From contig NZ_BMYJ01000001.1 in NCBI RefSeq assembly GCF_014652215.1, positions 124,001 through 188,000 of the forward strand: 64,000 nucleotides of DNA. Direction: 5' to 3'. The stretch is from Neogemmobacter tilapiae. GTDB taxonomy: Bacteria; Pseudomonadota; Alphaproteobacteria; Rhodobacterales; Rhodobacteraceae. Shown piece by piece: positions 15,915-25,167 of this stretch. The position numbers were made by a program, and so were the translations under genes. The notes below the pieces were generated by a model. That model had not been told where the DNA came from. It worked only from the letters and a program-made list of their open reading frames with translations, and ran no database searches. The stretch's first letter is position 1; every line of letters starts with the position of its first letter.

Positions 15915-17369
15915 ATGGTTTCGCGTGTCATCCCGGTGGACCCTTTTGATCTGGTGATTTTCGGCGGCACGGGCGATCTGGCCCGGCGCAAGATCCTTCC
16001 CGGTCTGTACCGGCGCTTTTTGGCGGGACAGATGACGGATGACAGTGTCATCATCGGGGCGGCCCGGTCGGAACTGGATGACGAAGGTTACCGCGAGATG
16101 GTGGCGAAGGCGGTGATCGAATTCACGCCGAAAGACAAGCTGGACCGCGATGGCCTGACGCGGTTTTTGGCGCATGTGCGCTATATCTCGGTCGATGGCA
16201 AAGTGTCGGGCGGCTGGGAAAAGCTGAAGGAGGTCGTGCGGCAAGGTGTCGTCAAGGCGTTCTATTTCAGCGTGGCGCCGTCGCTGTTTGGCGAGTTGGC
16301 GGAAAAGCTGCACCGCCACGGCATTGCCGATGCGGAAAGCCGGATCGTGGTGGAAAAGCCGTTCGGGCGTGACTTGGCCTCGGCCCGTGCCTTGAACCGG
16401 GTGCTGGCGGACCATTTCGCCGAAGAGCAGATTTACCGGATTGACCATTATCTGGGGAAGGAAACCGTCCAGAACCTGATGGCGGTGCGGTTTGCGAATA
16501 TTCTGTTCGAGCCGCTGTGGAAGGCGGAATATATTGACCATGTGCAGATCACGGTGGCGGAAACCGTGGGGGTCGATGGGCGTGGGGCCTATTACGACAA
16601 GTCGGGCGCGATGCGGGATATGGTGCAGAACCATCTGATGCAGCTTTTGTGCCTGATCGCGATGGAGCCACCCTATCACTTTGACCCGAACGCCGTGCGG
16701 GATGAAAAGCTAAAGGTGATCCGGGCGCTGGATGCGGTGCAGCCGGATGACATCGTGCGGGGGCAATATCTGGCGGGGAACGGGCAGGGGTCTTACGTTG
16801 AACACAGCGAGGACCCGAACAGCCGGACGGAAAGCTATATCGCGCTGAAATGCCATGTGTCGAACTGGCGCTGGAAGGGAACGCCCTTCTATCTGCGCAC
16901 GGGCAAGCGGCTGCGAGCGCGGACGAGCGAGATTGCGGTGGTGTTCAAGGAACCGCCGCATACCCTGTTTGATGATGCAACGGGCTGGCGCGAAAACGTG
17001 CTGGTGATCCGTCTGCAACCGAACGAGGGGATGGAGCTTTCGGTGATGATCAAAGAGCCGGGTCCGGGCGGCATGCGGCTGAAACAGGTGCCTTTGGACA
17101 TGGCCTTTGCGACCGCCCTGGGGGCCGAGGCGGCGGATGTGCCCGATGCCTATGAGCGGCTGATCATGGATGTGATCCGTGGGAACCAGACGCTGTTCAT
17201 GCGGGGGGATGAGGTGGAGGCCGCCTGGGCCTGGGCCGATCCGATCATTCAGGGTTGGGAAGCGCGGGGCGACAAGCCGCAGGGCTATGATCCGGGATCC
17301 AGCGGGCCAGAAGATGCGCTGATGCTTATGCATCGGGACGGGCGGCGTTGGAGGGACATCCGCGAATGA
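15915..17369 (+). CDS. zwf: Glucose-6-phosphate 1-dehydrogenase
   Basis: 484 residues from the ATG at 15915, preceded by a GGAAGGAAG ribosome site. FGGTGDLARRKILPGLY is the Rossmann coenzyme-binding motif and RIDHYLGKETVQN carries the catalytic His and substrate-binding Lys; VVEKPFGRDL is also typical. It oxidises glucose-6-phosphate to 6-phosphogluconolactone with NADP(+). It is first of a zwf-pgl-pgi unit (the stop overlaps pgl as ATGA), feeding the Entner-Doudoroff or pentose phosphate pathway. edd and eda are not in the window. A LacI-type palindrome precedes it. Confidence 0.97.
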   Translation: MVSRVIPVDPFDLVIFGGTGDLARRKILPGLYRRFLAGQMTDDSVIIGAARSELDDEGYREMVAKAVIEFTPKDKLDRDGLTRFLAHVRYISVDGKVSGGWEKLKEVVRQGVVKAFYFSVAPSLFGELAEKLHRHGIADAESRIVVEKPFGRDLASARALNRVLADHFAEEQIYRIDHYLGKETVQNLMAVRFANILFEPLWKAEYIDHVQITVAETVGVDGRGAYYDKSGAMRDMVQNHLMQLLCLIAMEPPYHFDPNAVRDEKLKVIRALDAVQPDDIVRGQYLAGNGQGSYVEHSEDPNSRTESYIALKCHVSNWRWKGTPFYLRTGKRLRARTSEIAVVFKEPPHTLFDDATGWRENVLVIRLQPNEGMELSVMIKEPGPGGMRLKQVPLDMAFATALGAEAADVPDAYERLIMDVIRGNQTLFMRGDEVEAAWAWADPIIQGWEARGDKPQGYDPGSSGPEDALMLMHRDGRRWRDIRE

Positions 17370-18037
17370 ACCTGATCGAATATCCTGACCGCGACCTGCT
17401 GATGCTGGCTTTGGCGGACAAGATCGCCGGGCAGTTGGGCGAATTTTTGCGGCGGGATGGCAAGGCCAGCCTTTGCGTGCCGGGGGGAACGACGCCGGGG
17501 CCGATCTTTGACGCGCTGTCGGCGGTGGATCTGGATTGGACGAATGTGGCGGTGTTTCTGAACGACGAACGCTGGGTGCCCGAGGATTCCCCCCGTTCCA
17601 ACACGCGGCTGCTGCGGGAACGGCTGCTGCGCGACAAGGCGGCGGTGGCGCAACTGGTGCCGCTGTATGACCCCGCCCCGCGCCCTGAGGACCGTTTGCC
17701 GGGCCTGTCCGAAGGATTGGCGGCGCATCTGCCGATTTCGGTGCTGCTGCTGGGTATGGGGGCGGATATGCACACTGCCAGCCTTTTCCCCGGAGCGGAC
17801 CTGTTGGAACAGGCGCTTGCGCCGGATGCTCCCGTTCTGATGGCGTTGCGGGCCGAGGCGGCGGGGGAGCCACGGATCACGCTGACAGCGCCGGTGCTGA
17901 AGGCGGCGATGCATATTCACATTCTGATCACGGGTGCCGAAAAGCGGACGGCGATTGAACGGGCGGCGGGGCTTTCGGAAAGCGAAGCGCCAATCCGCAC
18001 GGTTCTGGATCAGGCAACCATTCACTGGGCGGAGTAA
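17366..18037 (+). CDS. pgl: 6-phosphogluconolactonase
   Basis: 223 residues; the ATG at 17366 overlaps the zwf stop. It shows SLCVPGGTTPGPIFDAL (phosphate-binding loop of the glucosamine-6-phosphate isomerase/lactonase fold), VAVFLNDERWVPEDSPRSN, and LLLGMGADMHTASLFPG where many family members have GxGxDGH. It hydrolyses 6-phosphogluconolactone to 6-phosphogluconate, the step after Zwf. The Met at the usual DGH position is a small departure (GADMHTAS). pgi starts 3 bp after the stop. Confidence 0.94.
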   Translation: MNLIEYPDRDLLMLALADKIAGQLGEFLRRDGKASLCVPGGTTPGPIFDALSAVDLDWTNVAVFLNDERWVPEDSPRSNTRLLRERLLRDKAAVAQLVPLYDPAPRPEDRLPGLSEGLAAHLPISVLLLGMGADMHTASLFPGADLLEQALAPDAPVLMALRAEAAGEPRITLTAPVLKAAMHIHILITGAEKRTAIERAAGLSESEAPIRTVLDQATIHWAE

Positions 18038-18040
18038 GCG

Positions 18041-19639
18041 ATGCAAAGCGTCTGGCAGGAACTTTTAAAGCACCACGGCGAGATTGCGGATCGTCCGATC
18101 CTTTCGTTGTTCGATGGTGGGCGGGCAGCGGATTTTTCGGTGCAGGCCGATGGGATGCTGTTTGACTATTCCAAGACGAACATCGACGCGGAAACCCGGC
18201 GCTTGCTGGTTCAACTGGCGGAAACCGCGGGCGTTGCGGCAAAGCGCGAGGCGATGTTTGCCGGCGACAAGATCAACGAAACCGAAGGCCGGGCGGTGTT
18301 GCACACCGCGTTGCGCAATATGGCGGGTTCGTTGGTGGTGGATGGCCGCGATGTGCTGCCAGATGTGCGGGCAACCCACGCGCGGATGCAGGCTTTCGCG
18401 CGGGATGTGCGGTCGGGGGTGTTTAAGGGGCAGGGTGGGGCGATTACCGATGTGGTGAACATCGGGATTGGTGGGTCCGATCTTGGCCCGGCAATGGCCT
18501 GCATCGCGCTGTCACCCTATGCCGATGGGCCGCGCACGCATTTCGTGTCGAACGTCGACGGGGCGCATGTGGCCGATGTCTTGCGGGGGCTGAACCCGGA
18601 AACGACGCTGGTGATCGTGGCGTCCAAGACGTTCACCACGATTGAGACGATGACGAATGCCGATACGGCCAAGGCCTGGATGGCCAAGGTGGTGAAAGAC
18701 CCGGCGGCGCAGTTTGCGGCGGTGTCCACCGCTGGCGACAAGACCGCCGCCTATGGCATTGATCCGGCCCGGGTTTTCGGGTTCGAGGATTGGGTCGGCG
18801 GGCGCTATTCGATGTGGGGTCCGATCGGGCTTTCGCTGATGCTGGCGATTGGGTCGGAAGGGTTTGACCAGTTTCTGGCGGGCGGTGCGGCGATGGACGC
18901 ACATTTCCGTTCGGCCCCATTTGACCAGAACTTGCCCGTGCTTTTGGCCTTGGTCGGGGTCTGGCACAATCAGGTTTGCGACTATGCGACGCGGGCGGTT
19001 CTGCCCTATGATCAACGGCTTGCACGGCTTCCGGCCTATTTGCAGCAGTTGGAAATGGAATCAAACGGCAAGGGCGTGGCGATGGATGGGTCGGACCTGT
19101 CTTGCCATTCCGGCCCGGTGGTCTGGGGGGAGCCGGGGACGAACGGGCAGCATGCGTTCTATCAACTGATCCATCAGGGGACACGGGTGATCCCCTGCGA
19201 ATTTCTGGTGGCGCGGAACGGGCATGAGGCGGAGCTGAAACATCAGCACACCCTGCTGGTGTCGAACTGTCTGGCGCAGGCCGAGGCGCTCATGCGGGGC
19301 CGTTCGCTGGCCGAGGCGACGGCGATCATGGCGAAGAAGGGTCTGACAGGGGCAGAGCTTGACCGTCAGGCGCGGCATCGGGTGTTCAAGGGGAACCGGC
19401 CCTCGACGGTGCTGGCCTATGACAAGCTGACGCCTTTCGTGCTGGGCCAGATCATTGCGCTTTATGAGCATCGGGTGTTCGTCGAAGGGGTGATCCTGGG
19501 GATCAACTCTTACGACCAATGGGGTGTGGAACTGGGCAAGGAACTGGCCTTGGCGCTGCAACCTGTGCTGGAAGGCAAGTCGGATGGCGCGGGCAAGGAT
19601 GGCTCGACCCTGGCCTTGGTGAAGTTCCTGCAAGGCTGA
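18041..19639 (+). CDS. pgi: Glucose-6-phosphate isomerase
   Basis: 532 residues with the phosphoglucose isomerase signatures: [29 protein letters not shown] (phosphate-binding), [12 protein letters not shown], and [18 protein letters not shown] at the C-terminus. The catalytic Glu falls in [13 protein letters not shown] and the His in [10 protein letters not shown]. It interconverts glucose-6-phosphate and fructose-6-phosphate and closes the operon, which therefore processes hexose phosphates. The gene ends just before the second REP-like element. Confidence 0.97.
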   Translation: MQSVWQELLKHHGEIADRPILSLFDGGRAADFSVQADGMLFDYSKTNIDAETRRLLVQLAETAGVAAKREAMFAGDKINETEGRAVLHTALRNMAGSLVVDGRDVLPDVRATHARMQAFARDVRSGVFKGQGGAITDVVNIGIGGSDLGPAMACIALSPYADGPRTHFVSNVDGAHVADVLRGLNPETTLVIVASKTFTTIETMTNADTAKAWMAKVVKDPAAQFAAVSTAGDKTAAYGIDPARVFGFEDWVGGRYSMWGPIGLSLMLAIGSEGFDQFLAGGAAMDAHFRSAPFDQNLPVLLALVGVWHNQVCDYATRAVLPYDQRLARLPAYLQQLEMESNGKGVAMDGSDLSCHSGPVVWGEPGTNGQHAFYQLIHQGTRVIPCEFLVARNGHEAELKHQHTLLVSNCLAQAEALMRGRSLAEATAIMAKKGLTGAELDRQARHRVFKGNRPSTVLAYDKLTPFVLGQIIALYEHRVFVEGVILGINSYDQWGVELGKELALALQPVLEGKSDGAGKDGSTLALVKFLQG

Positions 19640-19644
19640 CCTCC

Positions 19645-19750
19645 ACCCCTGTCCCCTACCCACAAGGGGGAGGGAGACGATAAGGCCCAAGCGCCGCGCT
19701 CTGTGATGAAGTGCCCCCCTCCCCCTTGTGGGGAGGGATGGGGTGGGGGG
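19645..19750. repeat. REP-like inverted repeat, copy 2 (opposite arrangement)
   Basis: Two half-elements matching copy 1 at 9180-9268. The left half (about 19645-19674) carries the CCACAAGGGGGAGGG side with a few changes; the right half (19717-19750) carries CCCTCCCCCTTGTGG followed by the GGGGTGGGGGG arm. In copy 1 the forward half comes first; here the inverted half comes first, with 42 bp between. It fills the space between pgi and the convergent hypothetical gene. Confidence 0.7.
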
Positions 19751-19754
19751 CGGT

Positions 19755-20213
19755 TCAGGTTTGAAACGCCAGAATGAACAGCAGGGTTCTGCTTTTCTCG
19801 GGCCGGGCAAGACCGACATTCACAAAGGAAAACCCCAACAGCCGCCCTTGGGCCACAGGCATGGGAGCATATTCGTCCGGGTTCCAAAAGGGGGCTGCGG
19901 CGATGGTCATCTGCGCGTTTTCGCCGGGAACAAAGCCATCGGGCGTGACGGCCAGGCTGTCCAAGACGCGGCGCAGGGTCACGTCGTCGGGGACTTCCAG
20001 TTTGATCTGGACAAAGCGGTCCTGAAAGCCACCGTCGACAACGCCCAGAACTGTGACGCCCTCGACCAAAGGGATCAGTGATTCCGTCTGCACATAGTCG
20101 GCGGCCTTTGTGGGGTCATCGACGACCGTCGGTCCGCCGAACAGCGTCTGGCCTTGGGCCAGCATCGGGGTCATCAGCAGCAGCGCCACAAGAAAAACCC
20201 CGATGATCGCCAT
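19755..20213 (-). CDS. Secreted hypothetical protein downstream of purL
   Basis: 152 residues. Residues 1-20 form a signal peptide (IGVFLVALLLMTPMLAQGQ), probably cleaved after Ala or Gly near 19-22, so export to the periplasm is expected. The mature part contains VEGVTVLGVVDGGFQDRFVQIKLEVPDD and ends in a hydrophobic strand (SRTLLFILAFQT). No known domain or catalytic motif was recognised. It starts 3 bp after the purL stop on the same strand, so it may be read through from purL, but a functional link is not evident. Confidence 0.7.
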   Translation of the reverse strand: MAIIGVFLVALLLMTPMLAQGQTLFGGPTVVDDPTKAADYVQTESLIPLVEGVTVLGVVDGGFQDRFVQIKLEVPDDVTLRRVLDSLAVTPDGFVPGENAQMTIAAAPFWNPDEYAPMPVAQGRLLGFSFVNVGLARPEKSRTLLFILAFQT

Positions 20214-20216
20214 GCT

Positions 20217-22379
20217 CTACAACCCCAGCTTTTGCGCGAACGCCCCGCGATAGACTGCCGAAAGCTCTGCCAATGCAGAGACCTGCGCGCCGATCTTTAC
20301 GCTTGCGCCGCCGAATTCCCCAACCTGAGCCACCGCCACGCCCGCCGCTTTCGCCGCCGCTGCAAAGGCCGCCAGATCGCCCGGTTTCACGGCCACAAGA
20401 TAGCGCGCCTGATCTTCGCCGAACAAGGTGGGGATATCCTGACTGTCCAGCGTCAGGCCAATCCCCGCCCCTTCGGCCATTTCAAACGCCGCCAGCGCCA
20501 GCCCGCCATCCGACAGGTCAGCGCAAGCCGCGATCAGCCCGCGCTGCGCACGGATGAATTCGCCATTCCGCCGTTCCGCCACCAGATCCACCGCCGGCGC
20601 ATCGCCGCTTTCGATCCCGAACGCCTCGGCCAAAAGCGCCGATTGGCCCAGATGGCCATGGGTTTCACCCACCACCACCGCCAGATCGCTTGGCCCCGGA
20701 CGCCCGGCGATGATGTCATCGACCGACGCCAGCAGACCCACCGCACCAATCGTCGGCGTCGGCAGAATGCCCTGCCCATCGGTTTCGTTGTAAAGTGACA
20801 CGTTGCCCGACACGATGGGCATGTCCAAAGCCGCCACCGCCAGCCCGATGCCCTGAATAGCCCCCACGAATTGCCCCATGATTTCAGGCTTTTCCGGGTT
20901 GCCGAAGTTCAGGTTGTCGGTCGTGGCCAAAGGCCGCGCGCCGACGGCGCAGAGGTTGCGGTACGCTTCGGCCACCGCCTGCTTTCCGCCCTCAATCGGG
21001 TTTGCCTTGACGTAACGCGGCGTCACGTCGCTGGTAAAGGCCAGCGCCTTGCCCGTGCCATGCACCCGCACCACGCCCGCGCCGAGGCCCGGGGTCACCA
21101 CGGTATCGGCCATCACCTGGCTGTCATACTGCTCCCAAACCCAGGCCTTATGCGCATAGGATGGGCTGCCGATCAGCGCCTTCAGCGCCTCCATCGGTTC
21201 AATCGCAGGCACCGTGCCCAAAGGGGCGGCGGCAGGCGTTGGCACCCAAGGCCGGTCATATTCCGGCGCGCTGGAGGACAGTTTCGACAAGGGAAGGTCG
21301 GCCTTGATTTCCCCGCCATGCAGGATCAGGAAACGATCCTCGGGGATGGTTTCGCCCACAATCGCGAAATCCAGATCCCATTTTTCAAAGATCGCCCGCG
21401 CTTGCGGTTCCATCGACGGTTTCAGAACCATCAACATCCGTTCCTGGCTTTCCGACAGCATCATTTCATAGGCCGTCATCCGCGCCTCGCGCTGCGGCAC
21501 AGCGTCCAGGTTCAGCTTGATCCCCAAGCCGCCCTTGTCGCCCATTTCCACCGCCGAACAGGTCAGGCCGGCGGCCCCCATGTCCTGAATGGAGATGACA
21601 GCACCGGAGGCCATCAGCTCCAGACAAGCCTCAAGCAAACGCTTTTCGGTAAAGGGGTCACCCACCTGCACGGTGGGGCGTTTTTCCTCGATTGTGTCGT
21701 CAAATTCTGCGCTGGCCATCGTGGCCCCGCCGACGCCATCACGCCCCGTCTTGGCCCCCAGATAGACCACTGGCATCCCCACGCCCGAAGCGATGGAGTA
21801 GAAAATCTTGTCGGCATCGGCCAGACCCGCCGCAAAGGCGTTCACAAGGCAGTTGCCGTTATAACTGCGGTGAAAGCGGACCTCGCCGCCCACGGTCGGC
21901 ACGCCAAAAGCGTTGCCATAGGAACCCACACCTTCGACCACGCCCTTGACCAGATGCGCGGTTTTCGGATGGTCCGGCAGACCAAAGGACAGCGCATTCA
22001 TCGCCGCGATGGGCCGCGCCCCCATGGTAAAGACATCGCGCAGAATGCCGCCCACGCCCGTCGCCGCCCCCTGATGCGGTTCGATGTAAGAGGGGTGGTT
22101 GTGGCTTTCCATCTTGAAGATGACCGCCTGCCCGTCGCCAATATCCACCACGCCCGCGTTTTCGCCGGGGCCGCAAATGACCTGAGGCCCAGTCGTGGGC
22201 AAGGTCCGCAGCCATTTCTTGGACGACTTATAGGAACAATGTTCGTTCCACATCGCGCTGAAGATGCCCAGTTCGGTGAACGAGGGTTCCCGCCCGATAA
22301 TCTCAAGAATGCGGGCATATTCATCGGGCTTTAGCCCATGCGCAGCAATCAGTTCGGGGGTGATCGCGGGTTCGGTCAT
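20217..22379 (-). CDS. purL: Phosphoribosylformylglycinamidine synthase, subunit PurL
   Basis: 720 residues from the ATG at 22379 ([15 protein letters not shown]); a longer frame upstream would run through the ECF-type promoter region and is unlikely. This is the small PurL type that works with separate PurS and PurQ. Visible motifs are [11 protein letters not shown] with the catalytic His, [24 protein letters not shown] (nucleotide/metal binding), and [18 protein letters not shown]. It converts FGAR, glutamine and ATP to FGAM in purine synthesis. purS and purQ are not in the window. Confidence 0.97.
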   Translation of the reverse strand: MTEPAITPELIAAHGLKPDEYARILEIIGREPSFTELGIFSAMWNEHCSYKSSKKWLRTLPTTGPQVICGPGENAGVVDIGDGQAVIFKMESHNHPSYIEPHQGAATGVGGILRDVFTMGARPIAAMNALSFGLPDHPKTAHLVKGVVEGVGSYGNAFGVPTVGGEVRFHRSYNGNCLVNAFAAGLADADKIFYSIASGVGMPVVYLGAKTGRDGVGGATMASAEFDDTIEEKRPTVQVGDPFTEKRLLEACLELMASGAVISIQDMGAAGLTCSAVEMGDKGGLGIKLNLDAVPQREARMTAYEMMLSESQERMLMVLKPSMEPQARAIFEKWDLDFAIVGETIPEDRFLILHGGEIKADLPLSKLSSSAPEYDRPWVPTPAAAPLGTVPAIEPMEALKALIGSPSYAHKAWVWEQYDSQVMADTVVTPGLGAGVVRVHGTGKALAFTSDVTPRYVKANPIEGGKQAVAEAYRNLCAVGARPLATTDNLNFGNPEKPEIMGQFVGAIQGIGLAVAALDMPIVSGNVSLYNETDGQGILPTPTIGAVGLLASVDDIIAGRPGPSDLAVVVGETHGHLGQSALLAEAFGIESGDAPAVDLVAERRNGEFIRAQRGLIAACADLSDGGLALAAFEMAEGAGIGLTLDSQDIPTLFGEDQARYLVAVKPGDLAAFAAAAKAAGVAVAQVGEFGGASVKIGAQVSALAELSAVYRGAFAQKLGL

Positions 22380-22483
22380 GGCAATCTCCGGCTGGATATG
22401 CGGCCTCATAGGCGATTGGGGGGGGCGCGAAAAGCGCTGGGGTGAAAAAACTTTGGCCCGCGACAAAATTTTTTTGCAGACCA

Positions 22484-22510
22484 TGTCGAAAACAGCAAAG
22501 GTGCCGCGTC
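22484..22510 (+). promoter_or_regulatory. ECF42-type promoter 1 (MAPEG-DGPF unit)
   Basis: -35 TGTCGAAA at 22484-22491, a 15-bp spacer, and -10 CGTC at 22507-22510. The -10 ends 39 bp before the MAPEG start codon. The same elements with identical spacing and identical distance to the start codon occur at 23361-23387. The motif agrees with the TGTCGA/CGTC-type promoters known for ECF42 sigma factors. Confidence 0.75.
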
Positions 22511-22549
22511 CTTGGGGGATCGAAACCGTGAAAACCGAAAAGGTGACCC

Positions 22550-22942
22550 ATGAGCTTTGTTGTAACCCCGATCTATGCCCTGCCACTGGCGCTGATCTTT
22601 CTGGTGCTTTGGTTCCGTGTCAGTTCCATCCGTTCGGCAACGGGCGTGTCTTTTGGCGATGCGGGTAATGTGCAGATTTTGCACCGCGTCCGTCAGCACG
22701 GGAATTTCATGGAGTGGGTGCCCTTTGTCCTGATCCTGATGATCCTGGCGGAAGTCATGGGTGCGCCCGCCCTTTATCTGCATATCGGCGGTGCCCTGCT
22801 GCTGATCGGGCGGATCGTGCATCCTTTCGGTCTGAAAGCAGACAATGCCGCCCATCCGCTGCGCATCATCGGCAACAGCGCCAATCTTCTGGCTGTGCTG
22901 AACCTGATGGTCTGCCTTGGCGTCAACATCCTCGGTCTTTAA
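22550..22942 (+). CDS. MAPEG-family membrane protein
   Basis: 130 residues with four predicted transmembrane helices. The MAPEG signature region is present between helices 1 and 2: [23 protein letters not shown], with the conserved Asn-Glu equivalent. Members include microsomal glutathione transferases; bacterial versions are often linked to detoxification, but activity cannot be assigned. The gene lies directly behind the first ECF42-type promoter and 28 bp before a DGPF gene, so it is probably part of the sigma factor's regulon. Confidence 0.88.
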   Translation: MSFVVTPIYALPLALIFLVLWFRVSSIRSATGVSFGDAGNVQILHRVRQHGNFMEWVPFVLILMILAEVMGAPALYLHIGGALLLIGRIVHPFGLKADNAAHPLRIIGNSANLLAVLNLMVCLGVNILGL

Positions 22943-22970
22943 ACCTCTCACATTCCCAAGGACAAACATC

Positions 22971-23330
22971 ATGAAATATATGCTTCTGATCTATTCGGAC
23001 CCGACCCGTGAACCGGCCTATGGCACCCCGGAATTTCAGGCAATGATGGGCGGATACTTTGCCTTTAACGAAAAGCTGAAAGCCGATGACGTCGCTTTCG
23101 ATGGGGAAGCTCTGAAAGGCATCGACACGGCGACCAGCCTGCGGATCAACGGCGGCAAAGTGGAAACCATGGACGGGCCCTTTGCCGAAACGCGGGAACA
23201 TCTGGGGGGGTATTACATCCTGGACCTGCCCGATCTGGATACGGCGCTGCGCTATGCGGCGATGATCCCCTCGGCGGCCTATGGCACGATCGAGGTGCGG
23301 CCGCTGATGAATTACAATCCGGCAGGGTAA
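22971..23330 (+). CDS. YCII-related (DGPF) protein 1
   Basis: 119 residues from the ATG at 22971 (MKYMLLIYSDPT) with AAGGA upstream. The motif VETMDGPFAETREHLGGYYILD is the DGPF signature of YCII-related proteins associated with ECF41/42 sigma factors, and the C-terminus YGTIEVRPL is typical. The fold is ferredoxin-like (dimeric alpha/beta barrel); biochemical function is unknown. It follows the MAPEG gene in the same unit. About half its residues are shared with DGPF protein 2 downstream, indicating an old duplication. Confidence 0.9.
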   Translation: MKYMLLIYSDPTREPAYGTPEFQAMMGGYFAFNEKLKADDVAFDGEALKGIDTATSLRINGGKVETMDGPFAETREHLGGYYILDLPDLDTALRYAAMIPSAAYGTIEVRPLMNYNPAG

Positions 23331-23360
23331 GGCGCATGGGGCAAAAAAATCTTTGCCCCA

Positions 23361-23387
23361 TGTCGAAATCGGCAAACCGACAACGTC
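23361..23387 (+). promoter_or_regulatory. ECF42-type promoter 2 (DGPF-sigma unit)
   Basis: -35 TGTCGAAA at 23361-23368, a 15-bp spacer, and -10 CGTC at 23384-23387, with the -10 again 39 bp before the start codon. An A-rich tract ending TTGCC or TTGCA precedes the -35 in both copies. Because this unit includes the sigma gene, it implies autoregulation. Confidence 0.75.
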
Positions 23388-23426
23388 CTTGGATCACCAG
23401 ATTGGCTGGTCAGAATGGAGAAGAGA

Positions 23427-23774
23427 ATGAAGTATATGCTGACGCTTTATGCAGCCCCCGGAGCGGAACCGGCCCCCGGAACCCCCGAATTTGACGCGAT
23501 GATGGAGGAATACATGAAACTGGGCGAAGGTATTCCGGGTGTCGTGACTTTCCTTGCAGGCGAAGGGCTGCTGCCGGTGGAAACGGCGACAACGGTCCGC
23601 AAACGCACTGGCAAGGTCGAAACGATGGATGGCCCCTTTGCCGAAACGCGGGAACATCTGGGAGGCTTTTATCTGATCGAAGCGGTGGATCTGGATGCCG
23701 CCTTGCGCTTTGCGGCAGAAATCCCTGCGGCGCGCTATGGTTCGGTCGAAGTGCGGCCGGTTATGGAATATTAA
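23427..23774 (+). CDS. YCII-related (DGPF) protein 2
   Basis: 115 residues from the ATG at 23427 (MKYMLTLYAAPG), with a GGAGAAGAGA ribosome site; an ATG 12 bp upstream is in frame but less well placed. It carries the same VETMDGPFAETREHLGGFYL signature as the preceding DGPF protein and ends YGSVEVRPVMEY. It is separated from the sigma gene by a single base, so the two are certainly one transcript. Function unknown; family members accompany ECF41/42 sigma factors. Confidence 0.92.
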   Translation: MKYMLTLYAAPGAEPAPGTPEFDAMMEEYMKLGEGIPGVVTFLAGEGLLPVETATTVRKRTGKVETMDGPFAETREHLGGFYLIEAVDLDAALRFAAEIPAARYGSVEVRPVMEY

Positions 23775-23775
23775 T

Positions 23776-24978
23776 TTGACGCCGGAACGCTGCCTGGAAC
23801 AGCTCGTGCGCGAAGATCGGGGGCGGCTGATGGCCGCCCTTGTTTCGCGTCTGCGCGACATGCAGCGGGCTGAGGATGCTTTGCAGGAGGCGATGGCCTC
23901 GGCCTTGGTGCATTGGGGGCGGAATGGATTGCCCGCGTCCCCAAAGGCTTGGCTGTTGCAAGTCGCCTGGCGAAAAGCGCTGGACAGAATCCGGCGCGGC
24001 GGCACAGAACAGCGGGGTCTGGCGGATCTGTTGATCCGCGCCGACGAGGTGCAAGATGCGGGGGAAGATATCCCCGATCATCGGCTGCGCCTGATCTTTA
24101 CCTGCTGCCACCCAGCGCTTGAGGCGAAAAGCCGGGTTGCGCTGACCCTTCGAACGGTTTGTGGGCTGACGACAGGGCAGATTGCGCAGGTGTTTCTGGA
24201 TGCCGAACCGACGATGGGGCAACGCCTTTCGCGGGCCAAGGCGAAAATTGCCGGGGCGGGGATCGCCTATCAGGTGCCGGGGCCAGAGGCCTGGGGTGAA
24301 AGGCTGCATTCGGTTCTGACGGTGGTCTATCTGATCTTTACGGCTGGCTATACGGCTGGGCCTGTGGATGGGCGCAATCTTTGTGAAGAAGCGATCTTTC
24401 TGGTGCGGTTGGTGAATGGGTTGCGGCCGGATGAAGCCGAGATCGAGGGCGCCTTGGCCCTGCTGTTGATCACCCATTCCCGCCGGGCGGCGCGGGTTGA
24501 TGAATTGGGTATCACCGTCCCTTTAGCCCGGCAGAACCGTCGGCGTTGGGATCTGCGAATGCTATCAGAGGGGCGTGGCTGGTTGGACAAGGCTATCGCA
24601 CGCAGGGCCAGCGGGCCTTTTCAGATCAAGGCCGCCATTGCCTCGCTTGCATCGGTCGAAAGCGGTCCAACGGATTGGCCGCAGATTGCTGGTTTGTATC
24701 AAGGCCTGCTGCGGTGGGAGCCGACGCCTGTGGTGCGATTGAATTTGGCAGTGGCGATGGCCGAGGCTGGCGATTTGGATCGGGCCTTGGACCTATTGCA
24801 TTTGATTGGTCCTGATATGCAGGACTATCAACCTTTCCATGCGGCAGTGGCTGATTTGTTGGCCCGCAGCGGGCAGGGGCAGGCTGCGCGAGAGGCGTAT
24901 GACCGCGCGATTGCTATGGCGACACATTCCGGCGACGCCCGCTTTCTGATCGAACGCCGCGCCGCACTGCCCGATTGA
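23776..24978 (+). CDS. ECF42-type RNA polymerase sigma factor with C-terminal extension
   Basis: 400 residues from a TTG at 23776 (LTPERCLEQLVRED), 1 bp after the DGPF stop. Region 2 is LVSRLRDMQRAEDALQEAMASALVHW with helix PKAWLLQVAWRKALDRIRR; region 4 is LTLRTVCGLTTGQIAQVFLDAEPTMGQRLSRAKAKI. About 220 further residues follow (GYTAGPVDGRNLCEEAIFLVRL, THSRRAARVDELGITVPL, then TPR-like helices with LNLAVAMAEAGDLDRAL). This long extension and the DGPF neighbours define ECF42. In studied members the extension is needed for activity, and no anti-sigma factor is present; none is seen here either. Confidence 0.92.
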   Translation: MTPERCLEQLVREDRGRLMAALVSRLRDMQRAEDALQEAMASALVHWGRNGLPASPKAWLLQVAWRKALDRIRRGGTEQRGLADLLIRADEVQDAGEDIPDHRLRLIFTCCHPALEAKSRVALTLRTVCGLTTGQIAQVFLDAEPTMGQRLSRAKAKIAGAGIAYQVPGPEAWGERLHSVLTVVYLIFTAGYTAGPVDGRNLCEEAIFLVRLVNGLRPDEAEIEGALALLLITHSRRAARVDELGITVPLARQNRRRWDLRMLSEGRGWLDKAIARRASGPFQIKAAIASLASVESGPTDWPQIAGLYQGLLRWEPTPVVRLNLAVAMAEAGDLDRALDLLHLIGPDMQDYQPFHAAVADLLARSGQGQAAREAYDRAIAMATHSGDARFLIERRAALPD

Positions 24979-24997
24979 AAGGCAAATCCCGCTTGAG

Positions 24998-25026
24998 CAA
25001 AAAAAAGGCCGAGCAGAAGCTCGGCC
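24998..25026 (-). terminator. Intrinsic terminator of the RTX gene
   Basis: GGCCGAGC-AGAA-GCTCGGCC forms an 8-bp stem with a tetraloop. On the minus strand it runs into nine consecutive T residues, a textbook intrinsic terminator for the gene transcribed from 26173. It also lies past the plus-strand sigma gene, but the T run favours the minus strand. Confidence 0.85.
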
Positions 25027-25167
25027 ATAGTCCAACAGGGAGGTATGAAGGAGGTAAGAGAAACTCAATCACCGCCTTCGAGGGGTGAGATAGGGCTTTG
25101 CTGCCCCCTGTTCAAGGGAAACCATGCTGCATATGCGGCATGGCCGCTATGCGTTGTGCGCATGGGG

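Noticed and set aside
20871-22334. Plus-strand open frame of about 490 codons antisense to purL
   Set aside because: No domain resemblance; purL carries the conserved motifs on the other strand.
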